From NCBI GenBank assembly GCA_002298665.1, contig DBKW01000035.1:1-19304 (forward strand): a DNA stretch of 19,304 bases, read 5' to 3'. Shown here piece by piece: positions 7,729-14,781 of the stretch. Numbering within the stretch: position 1 is the stretch's first letter; every line of letters begins with the position of its first letter. The position numbers were made by a program, and so were the translations under genes. Under the pieces are notes generated by a model that made no database searches, was not told where the DNA came from, and was given only the letters and a program-made list of their open reading frames with translations. Source of the DNA: Verrucomicrobia bacterium UBA740 (lineage in GTDB: Bacteria; Verrucomicrobiota; Kiritimatiellia; RFP12; UBA1067).

Positions 7729-9225
7729 TCAGGTGCGGTAGTTGGGGGCTTCTTTCGTGATGGTAATGTCATGCGGACGCGCCTCGCGCTGGCCGGCCGC
7801 CGTCACGCGGAAGAATTTGCCGCGCTCCTTGAGCTCGGCAATCGTGCGCGTTCCGCAATAGCCGAGGCTCGCCCGCAGGCCGCCGCAGAACTGCGTCATG
7901 ATCGACTTCACGTGCCCCGAGTACGGGACCATGCCTTCGATCCCCTGCGGAACGAGATCGTCATCCGCCTCGTTGTCCTGGAAGTAGCGCGCGCGCGAAC
8001 CCTTCCCGTTCTTGAGCGCCGCCATGGAGCCCATGCCGCGATAGATGACGTACTGCCGGCCGTTGGAATAGACTTTCTCGCCCGGCGACTCTTCCGTGCC
8101 GGCCAGAACCGAACCCAGCATCACGCTGTCCGCACCCGCCGCGAGCGCCTTCGGCACGTCGCCCGAGAGTTTGATGCCGCCGTCGGCGATGACCGCCACA
8201 TCCGATCCCCGCAGGGCTTTCGCCGCGGAATAGACGGCCGTCAGTTGCGGAATGCCCACGCCGCAAACGACGCGCGTCGTGCAAATCGAGCCCGGCCCGA
8301 TGCCCACCTTGACCGCGTGCGCACCGCATTTCGCCAATGCGACCGCCGCCTCGCCCGTCGCGATGTTGCCCGCGATGACGTCAATCTTGGGATAGTGCTT
8401 CACGATCCACTTCGTCATTTCCATGATGCCTTTGGAGTGGCCGTGCGCCGAATCCACGACAATCGCGTCCACGCCGGCGTCCGCCAGCTTCTCCATGCGC
8501 CCGCAATCGCCCGTTCCGCCCGAAACGGACGCCGCGACGCGCAACCGGAACTTGTCGTCGCAGTTCGTCGTCGGATTCTTGTTCTCTATGAGGCGCTGGA
8601 CGTCCGTGAAGCTGTAGAGCCCCACGACATGTCCCGCCTTGTCCACAAGCGGCAACTTGCCCACTTTCGCCGCGCGCATCAAATCGTAGGCCTTGCGCAG
8701 CGTCGTCCCCGGTTTCGCCGTGATCGGCGCGGGCTGCATGACGTCCTTGAGCTTCATCGCGTTCATCGGGGCGAAACGCATGTCCGAAGACGTGATCATC
8801 CCGACCAGACAGTCGTTCTCGTCGAGCACCGGGAAGCCGTTGAACTTCAAGCCCATCCGCTTCTTTTCCGCGCGGAGAAAGCTGATGTCGTCGTTCGCGT
8901 GGAAACATACCGGCGCGGCGATCAGTCCGTTCAAGTAATTCTTGACCTTGGAGACTTCCTTGGCCTGATCGTCCTCTTCGAGGTTTTTGTGGATGACGCC
9001 AATGCCGCCCGCCAGAGCCATGGCGATCGCCATGGACGCTTCCGTCACGGTATCCATGGCGGCGGAAATAAAGGGAACTTTCATCTTCATGCGGCTCGTC
9101 AATTTCGTTTCGAGCGAGGCTTCGTCCGGCACAAAATCCGCATATTGCGTCACCAGCGTAACATCGTCGTATGTGAGACCTTCGTAGGGGAAGGTCTTCA
9201 TGAAAGCATCCATGTACTTGTTCAT
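7729..9225 (-). CDS. guaB: Inosine-5'-monophosphate dehydrogenase
   Basis: GuaB oxidises IMP to XMP with NAD+, the rate-limiting step of guanine nucleotide synthesis. This 498-residue protein has the full family layout: an (alpha/beta)8 barrel interrupted by a CBS-domain pair at about 100-216 that usually senses purine nucleotides. The catalytic loop GPGSICTTR (310-318) carries the nucleophile C315. GGTGD (237-241), the mobile flap region GMGSMAALKNGKGSRARYF and the GIEGMVPYSG segment are all present. The ATG at 9225 is preferred to the one 8 codons upstream because AAGGAAA lies 7 bases before it and the protein then starts close to the usual N terminus. It is the first gene of a long unit behind a near-consensus promoter at 9267-9295. 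A GMP reductase is excluded by the CBS insertion. Confidence 0.97.
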   Translation of the reverse strand: MNKYMDAFMKTFPYEGLTYDDVTLVTQYADFVPDEASLETKLTSRMKMKVPFISAAMDTVTEASMAIAMALAGGIGVIHKNLEEDDQAKEVSKVKNYLNGLIAAPVCFHANDDISFLRAEKKRMGLKFNGFPVLDENDCLVGMITSSDMRFAPMNAMKLKDVMQPAPITAKPGTTLRKAYDLMRAAKVGKLPLVDKAGHVVGLYSFTDVQRLIENKNPTTNCDDKFRLRVAASVSGGTGDCGRMEKLADAGVDAIVVDSAHGHSKGIMEMTKWIVKHYPKIDVIAGNIATGEAAVALAKCGAHAVKVGIGPGSICTTRVVCGVGIPQLTAVYSAAKALRGSDVAVIADGGIKLSGDVPKALAAGADSVMLGSVLAGTEESPGEKVYSNGRQYVIYRGMGSMAALKNGKGSRARYFQDNEADDDLVPQGIEGMVPYSGHVKSIMTQFCGGLRASLGYCGTRTIAELKERGKFFRVTAAGQREARPHDITITKEAPNYRT

Positions 9226-9266
9226 CGTCGTATTTCCTTCAAGGCACAAAAAACCTTTTAACAGTA

Positions 9267-9295
9267 ATTATAGCAAACAAAGTCCCCACTGGCAA
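9267..9295 (-). promoter_or_regulatory. Near-consensus sigma-70 promoter for the guaB unit
   Basis: On the minus strand the -35 TTGCCA (9295-9290) and the -10 TATAAT (9272-9267) are separated by exactly 17 bases, with TGC just before the -10 (extended -10). Transcription should begin near 9260, leaving a leader of about 35 bases before guaB. The -35 starts only 4 bases after the stop of the upstream cyclo-ligase gene. This is the best promoter match in the window. Confidence 0.85.
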
Positions 9296-9298
9296 CCC

Positions 9299-9856
9299 CT
9301 ATTTCGACGCGACCGCCACCACCTGCGTCAGACGGCTGTCATGGGGCTCCAAAGGGAGCTCCTCCACCACTTGGAAATCATATCCGACGCCTATCCGCGC
9401 GGCCTCAGGCGCGCTTTCCGCGAGCAGGCGGTCATACCAACCCCCACCATATCCGAGCCGCGCGCCTTCGCGCGTAAAAGCCAGCCCCGGGATAATCCAC
9501 GCGTCGACCGCCGAAGGGGAAACGCCGCGGGCCGTGGACGGCGGCTCCAGAATGGACATCGGCCCCGGACGCAGCTCACCGCCATCCTTGCTCGCCCACT
9601 CGGCCAACTCGTAGGCGCACCCATTCCACCGCGGCGCGACCAGGCGGACGGGCGAATCCCGCAACGCGGCGACAAGGGGCGCCAAATCAAGTTCCTGCGG
9701 CGTAGCCAGGTAAACGGCCAAAACGCGCGCATTCTTGACCGCGTCCAGCCGCAGCAACTTCGCGCAGAGAGAGGCGGCGGCCTGTTTCCGCACGTCGGGC
9801 GAAAGCCCCCTGCGCCGCGCACGCATCACCGCCCTGAGTTCGTCTTTTGTCGACAT
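9299..9856 (-). CDS. 5-formyltetrahydrofolate cyclo-ligase
   Basis: The enzyme uses ATP to convert 5-formyl-tetrahydrofolate to 5,10-methenyl-tetrahydrofolate, returning a dead-end folate to one-carbon metabolism in the cytosol. The 185-residue length is typical. Residues 1-30 carry the basic N-terminal helix (RAVMRARRRGLS), and the signature IIPGLAFTREGARLGYGGGWYDRLL begins near residue 121, with the GYGGGWYDR nucleotide-binding core at about 135-143. The closing IGVGYDFQVVEELPLEPHD (155-173) also matches the family. The ATG has AGGGAG about 8 bases upstream. It sits between the terminator of the ribosomal operon and the guaB promoter, with no clear promoter of its own, so it may depend on readthrough of that terminator. 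Gene names in use are ygfA and fau; I leave the symbol open. Confidence 0.93.
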   Translation of the reverse strand: MSTKDELRAVMRARRRGLSPDVRKQAAASLCAKLLRLDAVKNARVLAVYLATPQELDLAPLVAALRDSPVRLVAPRWNGCAYELAEWASKDGGELRPGPMSILEPPSTARGVSPSAVDAWIIPGLAFTREGARLGYGGGWYDRLLAESAPEAARIGVGYDFQVVEELPLEPHDSRLTQVVAVASK

Positions 9857-9870
9857 CTTCCCGTCTCCCT

Positions 9871-9900
9871 AAAACAAGAACGCCGCGCTCGTGCGCGGCG
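9871..9900 (-). terminator. Intrinsic terminator after rpsU
   Basis: A perfect 8-bp stem, CGCCGCGC/GCGCGGCG, with a 4-base loop occupies 9881-9900. Read on the minus strand it is followed by TTCTTGTTTT (9880-9871), a good U-tract. It should end most transcription of the ribosomal operon; the U-tract runs almost into the Shine-Dalgarno of the cyclo-ligase gene. Confidence 0.88.
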
Positions 9901-9914
9901 TCCCCGTGGCGGAA

Positions 9915-9921
9915 CTCCTTA
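9915..9921 (-). promoter_or_regulatory. TAAGGAG motif at the rpsU stop with no gene after it
   Basis: The rpsU stop codon is part of TAAGGAG, the same stop/Shine-Dalgarno fusion used at the rpsM/rpsK, rpoA/rplQ and accD/accA junctions. Here the bases that follow contain no ATG, GTG or TTG at a usable distance before the terminator hairpin, so it appears to be an orphan ribosome-binding motif. Confidence 0.45.
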
Positions 9922-10122
9922 GTTGAGCTCCATGCGTCCGCGACGCGAACGGTTGCGGATGCGGGCGCGCTGGGATTTCTTGCGCGCCTTCACGCAGGGC
10001 TTCTCGAAGTAGCGCTGGTCGCGCAGAGTCTTGAGGAGACCTTCCTTGTCCAGAATCTTCTTGAGGCGCTTGAGTCCGCGTTCGACGGACTCGCCCTTCT
10101 TGAGCTTGAGAACAATGGCCAT
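9919..10122 (-). CDS. rpsU: Small ribosomal subunit protein bS21
   Basis: bS21 is a small, very basic 30S subunit protein near the anti-Shine-Dalgarno region of 16S rRNA, important for initiation on natural mRNAs. The 67 residues match the family: an N-terminal strand (AIVLKLKKGESVERGLKRLKK), a central LRDQRYFEKPCVKARKK segment and an Arg-rich tail. I start it at 10122 rather than at an upstream in-frame codon, because AGGAGGTGA lies just before this ATG and the ATG shares one base with the rplQ stop (TAATG). Finding rpsU at the end of the rpoA-rplQ operon is less usual than its common place by dnaG/rpoD or gatB-like genes. It is followed by a strong terminator. Confidence 0.95.
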   Translation of the reverse strand: MAIVLKLKKGESVERGLKRLKKILDKEGLLKTLRDQRYFEKPCVKARKKSQRARIRNRSRRGRMELN

Positions 10123-10532
10123 TATTTCACCTCCTTCGCCGGCTCTTCGGTCGCAGGCTGCGGCGCGGACATTTCGCCGGCCGTGACCCACTGAAGGATG
10201 CACATCTCAGCCGCATCGCCCTTGCGTGTGCCCAACTTGACGATACGGGTGTAGCCGCCTTTGCGATCCTTCATCGCAGGGGCAATCTTGTCGAAAAGCT
10301 TCTGGACGGCCGCCGGCTGTGTCAAGCGGCGGGCGGCCAGACGGCGCGCGGAGAGATCGCCCTTCTTGGCGATCGTCACGATCTTGTCGGCGTCCTTGCG
10401 CGCCTCCTTCGCTTTCGGCAGGGTCGTCTTGATCGACTCCGCCAGAATGAGATTCGTCACGAGGCTCCTCATGAGCATCTGACGGTGGGCGGTCGAACGC
10501 CCGAACTTTTTCATGACTCTTTGATGACGCAT
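10122..10532 (-). CDS. rplQ: Large ribosomal subunit protein bL17
   Basis: bL17 is a 50S subunit protein near the peptide exit region. The 136-residue product has the family N terminus (MRHQRVMKKFGRSTAHRQ), the LVTNLILAESIKTTLPKAKEARK helix region and the closing GGYTRIVKLGTRKGDAAEM motif, then an acidic/Pro-rich tail (APQPATEEPAKEVK) that is an ordinary lineage-specific extension. The start has AAGGAG upstream, overlapping the rpoA stop as TTAAGGAG. The position directly after rpoA is the classical alpha-operon order. Its stop overlaps the rpsU start by one base. Confidence 0.96.
   Translation of the reverse strand: MRHQRVMKKFGRSTAHRQMLMRSLVTNLILAESIKTTLPKAKEARKDADKIVTIAKKGDLSARRLAARRLTQPAAVQKLFDKIAPAMKDRKGGYTRIVKLGTRKGDAAEMCILQWVTAGEMSAPQPATEEPAKEVK
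10127..10135 (-). promoter_or_regulatory. Full-length Shine-Dalgarno of rpsU
   Basis: AGGAGGTGA, complementary to the 3' end of 16S rRNA over nine bases, lies 4 bases before the rpsU ATG and inside the last codons of rplQ. It is the strongest ribosome-binding site in the window and decides the rpsU start against the longer open frame. Confidence 0.85.
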
Positions 10533-10545
10533 GGTCTAAAACTCC

Positions 10546-11553
10546 TTAATTCTTGATGGGTGTGTCCATCAACTTCGGGTCAAACTTGTAACCGAGACAA
10601 AGCCCCAAATCGGACAATTTTTGCTTGATTTCCGTAAGGGACTTCTTGCCGAAGTTGCGGTACTTGAGCATATCGGCCTCCGTCTTGGAAGCGAGTTCTC
10701 CGACGGTCGAAATGTTGGCGTTGTTGAGGCAGTTCGCCGCGCGCACGCTCAATTCGATCTCGTTGACCGACTTGTTGAGCAACTCGTGCAGGTGTTCGCG
10801 GTCGGCCGAATCCTCCTGTTTCGGAGACTCGACCAGTTCGACTTCCGTCCCTTCGCCGACAAACACGTCGAGGTGGCTGCGCAAAACCGCGGACGCCGTC
10901 TTGAGCGCCGTATCCGGGTCAATCCGCCCGTCCGTCCAGACGTCGAGAACGAGTTTCTCGTAGTCCGTGCGGTTGCCCACGCGCGTGTTCTCCACGAGGA
11001 AATTGACGCGTGTGACAGGCGAGAAAATCGAGTCGATGGCAATCTTCCCGATTTCCTGGTCCGGCCGCTTGTTCGCTTCCGCGAGGCAGAAGCCACGGCC
11101 CAGCCCGACGTCGCAGGTCAACTCCAGTTCGCCGTCCACGTCGAGCGTGGCGATTTCCTGGCGCGGATTCAACACTTCGATGCTGTTGTCTTTCGCGAAA
11201 TCGCCCGCCACGACCGTGCAGGGCCCGTGGGCCTTGAGCGTGATCGTCAGCGGCTCGCGCGAATCGTTCAACGTCTTCAGCAGGACGCGCTTCAGATTCA
11301 GAATGATGTCGGTGACATCTTCCGTGCACCCCTTGATCGTCGAAAACTCGTGGCTTACGCCTTTAATCTTCACCGTCGTGATCGCCATGCCCTCGATGGA
11401 GGACAGGAGAACGCGGCGCAACGAGTTGCCAATCGTCCGGGCATAACCAATTTCGAAGGGTTCCGCCGTGAAACGGCAGTACGTGGGCGTCGCGGTCGTC
11501 GTGTCTTTCACGACGGACCGCGGCTGTTCGAATTGGCCAAAACGGATAGGCAT
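10546..11553 (-). CDS. rpoA: DNA-directed RNA polymerase alpha subunit
   Basis: RpoA dimerises to seed assembly of RNA polymerase and contacts upstream promoter DNA and activators. The 335-residue product has the usual two domains: an assembly domain at about 1-240, with FTAEPFEIGYARTIGNSLRR and VLLSSIEGMAIT near the N terminus, and a C-terminal DNA-binding domain at about 255-330, with the SVRAANCLNNANI helix (contains the arginine equivalent to E. coli R265) and YRNFGKKSLTEIKQKL. GGGAGG precedes the ATG by about 7 bases. Forty bases separate it from rpsD. The gene order rpsM-rpsK-rpsD-rpoA-rplQ is the conserved alpha operon. Confidence 0.98.
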   Translation of the reverse strand: MPIRFGQFEQPRSVVKDTTTATPTYCRFTAEPFEIGYARTIGNSLRRVLLSSIEGMAITTVKIKGVSHEFSTIKGCTEDVTDIILNLKRVLLKTLNDSREPLTITLKAHGPCTVVAGDFAKDNSIEVLNPRQEIATLDVDGELELTCDVGLGRGFCLAEANKRPDQEIGKIAIDSIFSPVTRVNFLVENTRVGNRTDYEKLVLDVWTDGRIDPDTALKTASAVLRSHLDVFVGEGTEVELVESPKQEDSADREHLHELLNKSVNEIELSVRAANCLNNANISTVGELASKTEADMLKYRNFGKKSLTEIKQKLSDLGLCLGYKFDPKLMDTPIKN

Positions 11554-11593
11554 GTATTACCTCCCAGTAACGGTTAATGATACGGACGAACTA

Positions 11594-12193
11594 TCAGCGC
11601 GAGTACAATTCGACGATTGCCTGCTCGTTGATATTCTCGGGGATCTCCGCACGCTCGGGGACCTGCAGAAACGTACCGGTCATCGTGGGTTCGTCCCACG
11701 CGAGCCAGGCGCCCGTAACCTTGCGGTGCGCGAGCGAGTCGACGATCGCGATCATCTGGCGATTCTTCTCGCGCACGCCCACGGTCTGCCCCGGCTTGAC
11801 GATATAGGAAGGAATGCTGAGAACCTTGCCGTCCACGACAATGTGGCGGTGCGACACGAGCTGACGGGCCGCCGCGCGCGTCGGGGCGATCCCCAAGCGG
11901 TAGACGACGTTGTCGAGACGCGATTCGCACATCTGCAGAAGGATGTCGCCCGTCTTGCCCTGCTTCGCTTTCGCGCGCTCGAAGAAGATGCGGAACTGGC
12001 CTTCGCGCATGCCGTAGATGTACTTGGCCTTCTGCTTCTCGATCAGCTGCTGGCCGTATTCGGAAACTTTGCGCTTCCGCTTCGCGCCATGCTGCCCGGG
12101 AGGCGTCGAACGCTTGATCTCTTTCTCGCGGCCGAAGATCGGCTCGCCGAAACGACGGGAAACTTTGGACTTGGAACCAATAAAACGAGACAT
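11594..12193 (-). CDS. rpsD: Small ribosomal subunit protein uS4
   Basis: uS4 is a primary 16S rRNA binder that starts assembly of the 30S body; in E. coli it also represses its own operon. The 199-residue protein has the family N-terminal region without the zinc-binding cysteines seen in some bacteria (SRFIGSKSKVSRRFGEPIF), then GQHGAKRKRKVSEYGQQL, and an S4 RNA-binding fold at about 90-150 (RLDNVVYRLGIAPTRAAARQ, VSHRHIVVDGK). The ATG lies 3 bases after the rpsK stop, and its Shine-Dalgarno AGGAGG is made by two adjacent AGG arginine codons at the end of rpsK. Any autoregulatory RNA target is not visible to me. Confidence 0.97.
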   Translation of the reverse strand: MSRFIGSKSKVSRRFGEPIFGREKEIKRSTPPGQHGAKRKRKVSEYGQQLIEKQKAKYIYGMREGQFRIFFERAKAKQGKTGDILLQMCESRLDNVVYRLGIAPTRAAARQLVSHRHIVVDGKVLSIPSYIVKPGQTVGVREKNRQMIAIVDSLAHRKVTGAWLAWDEPTMTGTFLQVPERAEIPENINEQAIVELYSR

Positions 12194-12196
12194 GGA

Positions 12197-12640
12197 TTAG
12201 ACCCTCCTACGCTTACGAGCACGGCAACCATTATGCGGAACGGGGGTCGTGTCCGTAATCTGCGTCACACGAATACCCGCGGCCTGGATCGCACGGACGG
12301 CGCTCTCGCGTCCGGCGCCCGCGCCCTGCATGCGCACTTCGCACTCGTGCATGCCCTTGGCGAGCGCCACGCGCGCCGCATCCTGCGCCACCATCGTCGC
12401 GGCGAACGCCGTCGACTTGCGGCTGCCCTTGAAGCCCGCCTTGCCGGCCGAACTCCAGGAAATCACCCCGCCGCGCGCGTCGGCAATCGACACCTGCGTG
12501 TTGTTGAACGTGCTGCGGATGAACGCGATGCCCGCCGGAATGGACTTGCCCGCGCGCTTCTTCGCCGTCGCTTCGCCCTCGGCCGCCGGAGCGGCCGCCT
12601 CTGCCGCAGGCGCCGTTTCCTTCTTCACTTCTTCACTCAT
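12197..12640 (-). CDS. rpsK: Small ribosomal subunit protein uS11
   Basis: uS11 sits on the 30S platform next to the mRNA path. The core from about residue 32 is canonical: GIAFIRSTFNNTQVSIADARG, SSAGKAGFKGSRKSTAFAA, GAGAGRESAVRAIQAAGI and the C-terminal TPVPHNGCRARKRRRV. At 147 residues it is longer than the usual 129, owing to an Ala/Glu-rich N terminus (residues 3-31) of low complexity. The start is supported by TAAGGAGA upstream, which overlaps the rpsM stop. An alternative start inside the Ala-rich stretch is unlikely because no ATG lies there. Confidence 0.97.
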   Translation of the reverse strand: MSEEVKKETAPAAEAAAPAAEGEATAKKRAGKSIPAGIAFIRSTFNNTQVSIADARGGVISWSSAGKAGFKGSRKSTAFAATMVAQDAARVALAKGMHECEVRMQGAGAGRESAVRAIQAAGIRVTQITDTTPVPHNGCRARKRRRV

Positions 12641-12653
12641 GGTTCAAATCTCC

Positions 12654-13034
12654 TTAACGACCGGCCTGCTTGGGCATCGCGATGGATACACGCTTGCCGC
12701 CCTTGCGCGTGCGTGCATTCGTCTTGGTACGCTGACCACGGACGGGAAGTCCCTTCTTGTGGCGCATGCCGCGATACGAACCGATCTGGATCAGACGGCG
12801 GATGTTCTGCGAAACTTCGCGGCGAAGGTCGCCCTCCACGCGGAAATGATCCTGGACGTACGTCGTGATCGTGTGGATTTCTTCCTGAGTCAGGTCGTCC
12901 GCCTTCTTCATCGGATCAACCTTGCAAGCCGCCAAAACGTCATCAGCGCGTTTCGGCCCGATACCGTGGATATACCGCAGAGCGAAGCGAATATGCTTCT
13001 TGCCCGGAATATCCACACCCATCATTCTTGGCAT
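12654..13034 (-). CDS. rpsM: Small ribosomal subunit protein uS13
   Basis: uS13 lies in the 30S head and contacts the P-site tRNA and the 50S subunit. The 126-residue protein shows MPRMMGVDIPGKKHIRFALRYIHGIG at its start, a helix-two-turn-helix region, and the conserved GSYRGMRHKKGLPVRGQRTKTNARTRKG near the C terminus. GAGGTAA precedes the ATG. It follows rpmJ by 20 bases, the standard order when secY, map and infA are placed elsewhere. Confidence 0.97.
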   Translation of the reverse strand: MPRMMGVDIPGKKHIRFALRYIHGIGPKRADDVLAACKVDPMKKADDLTQEEIHTITTYVQDHFRVEGDLRREVSQNIRRLIQIGSYRGMRHKKGLPVRGQRTKTNARTRKGGKRVSIAMPKQAGR

Positions 13035-13054
13035 ATGTCTATTACCTCTTTATT

Positions 13055-13168
13055 TTAGCCCTGGCGCTGCTTATGGCGCGGGTTTGTGCAGATCACGCGC
13101 ACCACGCCTTTCCGGCGGATGATGCGGCAGTTCTCGCAAATGCGACGAACGGAACTACGTACTTTCAT
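13055..13168 (-). CDS. rpmJ: Large ribosomal subunit protein bL36
   Basis: This 37-residue protein is too short for most ORF finders. It begins MKVRSSVRRICENCRIIRRK and carries the zinc ribbon ligands C11, C14, C27 and H32 (CxxC with CxxxxH), the ordinary zinc-binding form of bL36. It is strongly basic. A weak AGAGAG lies before the ATG. It is the first gene of the ribosomal operon, directly behind the promoter at 13206-13235, with a leader of about 30 bases. The upstream genes usually seen with it (secY, adk, map, infA) are absent here. Confidence 0.95.
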   Translation of the reverse strand: MKVRSSVRRICENCRIIRRKGVVRVICTNPRHKQRQG

Positions 13169-13205
13169 GTTGTCTTTACTCTCTTGAGTGGTCGAATGAA
13201 CTACA

Positions 13206-13235
13206 ATTATACCATATTCAGACGCTCTAACGCAA
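13206..13235 (-). promoter_or_regulatory. Promoter of the rpmJ-rpsU ribosomal operon
   Basis: The minus strand has TATAAT (13211-13206) with TGG directly before it (extended -10), and TTGCGT (13235-13230) 18 bases upstream as a moderate -35. Transcription should start near 13199, giving a leader of about 30 bases before rpmJ. Confidence 0.75.
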
Positions 13236-13468
13236 GCGGTATTTTCAAATTGCGAATTGCCCAGGCAAATACCACCCGTACAAGAGCCCTTGCGCGACCA
13301 AAGACTGCCGCAATCAGCCCCGGTTGTTCCGAGAGTACCTTACTCTTCCTACCATACTATCAATCATTTTGCTTTTCCCCGCGGCGTTTCCGAGAAAGGA
13401 CGCCCCCTTCCCGTCCCGCTACATCCTCCGGCGCCCTAAGAGACCGCGGCGGCTCTGAACTTACGCAA
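13236..13468. other. Intergenic stretch with no recognised gene
   Basis: Between the terminator-like hairpin after tRNA-Ser and the rpmJ promoter I see no convincing coding frame on either strand; open frames here are short and lack a ribosome-binding site or family resemblance. Two inverted repeats stand out: TTGCC-CA-GGCAA at 13256-13267, just upstream of the -35, and ggcgt...acgcc at about 13382-13403. Neither has a U-tract. The first could be an operator; the second could belong to an untested small RNA. Confidence 0.5.
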
Positions 13469-13495
13469 AGAATCCCCAAACAACTTGGGGATTCT
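13465..13495 (-). terminator. Probable terminator after the recA/tRNA-Ser unit
   Basis: An 11-bp perfect stem (AGAATCCCCAA with TTGGGGATTCT) and a 5-base loop occupy 13469-13495. On the minus strand the stem ends in TTCTTTGCG, so the U-run is short and broken. It lies about 50 bases past the tRNA 3' end. The stem is strong, but the poor U-tract leaves termination efficiency uncertain. Confidence 0.6.
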
Positions 13496-13547
13496 CACGT
13501 GTCTCAGAGGCGCACGCTATGCGCGACTCTCTTTTAACCGCTCTTTT

Positions 13548-13637
13548 TGGCGGAGAGGGAGGGATTCGAACCCCCGGAGGACTTGCATCCTCAACGGTTT
13601 TCAAGACCGCCGCGATCGACCACTCCGCCACCTCTCC
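13548..13637 (-). tRNA. tRNA-Ser (anticodon UGA)
   Basis: The 90-base sequence folds as a class II tRNA. A 7-bp acceptor stem GGAGAGG/CCTCTCC is followed by G73 and an encoded CCA. The anticodon loop CTTGAAA has UGA (plus-strand 13603-13601), reading UCN serine codons. The long variable arm has a 5-bp stem (GAGGA/TCCTC), as expected for serine, and the T arm has the TTCGAAT loop. It starts 15 bases after the recA stop with no promoter I can see between them, so it is probably processed from a recA cotranscript. Confidence 0.96.
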
Positions 13638-13652
13638 AGTCACAACAAATCT

Positions 13653-14720
<1,068 letters not shown>

Positions 14721-14744
14721 GTTTGTCTCGCTTTGTGTAAATCT

Positions 14745-14753
14745 ATTATATCA
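14745..14753 (-). promoter_or_regulatory. Extended -10 promoter of recA
   Basis: TGATATAAT reads on the minus strand from 14753 to 14745, a perfect extended -10. No good -35 lies at 16-18 bases; a TTGTCT is present but 23 bases away. Initiation is expected near 14738, with a leader of about 18 bases. The motif lies about 30 bases past the lpxB stop, and no terminator is visible between the genes. Confidence 0.7.
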
Positions 14754-14781
14754 TATTTCCGGGTGCGCGGGCTAGACAATT

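Noticed and set aside
13028..13537. Plus-strand frame of 169 codons across rpmJ and the intergenic gap
   Set aside because: It is antisense to rpmJ and its promoter, has no family resemblance and no Shine-Dalgarno.
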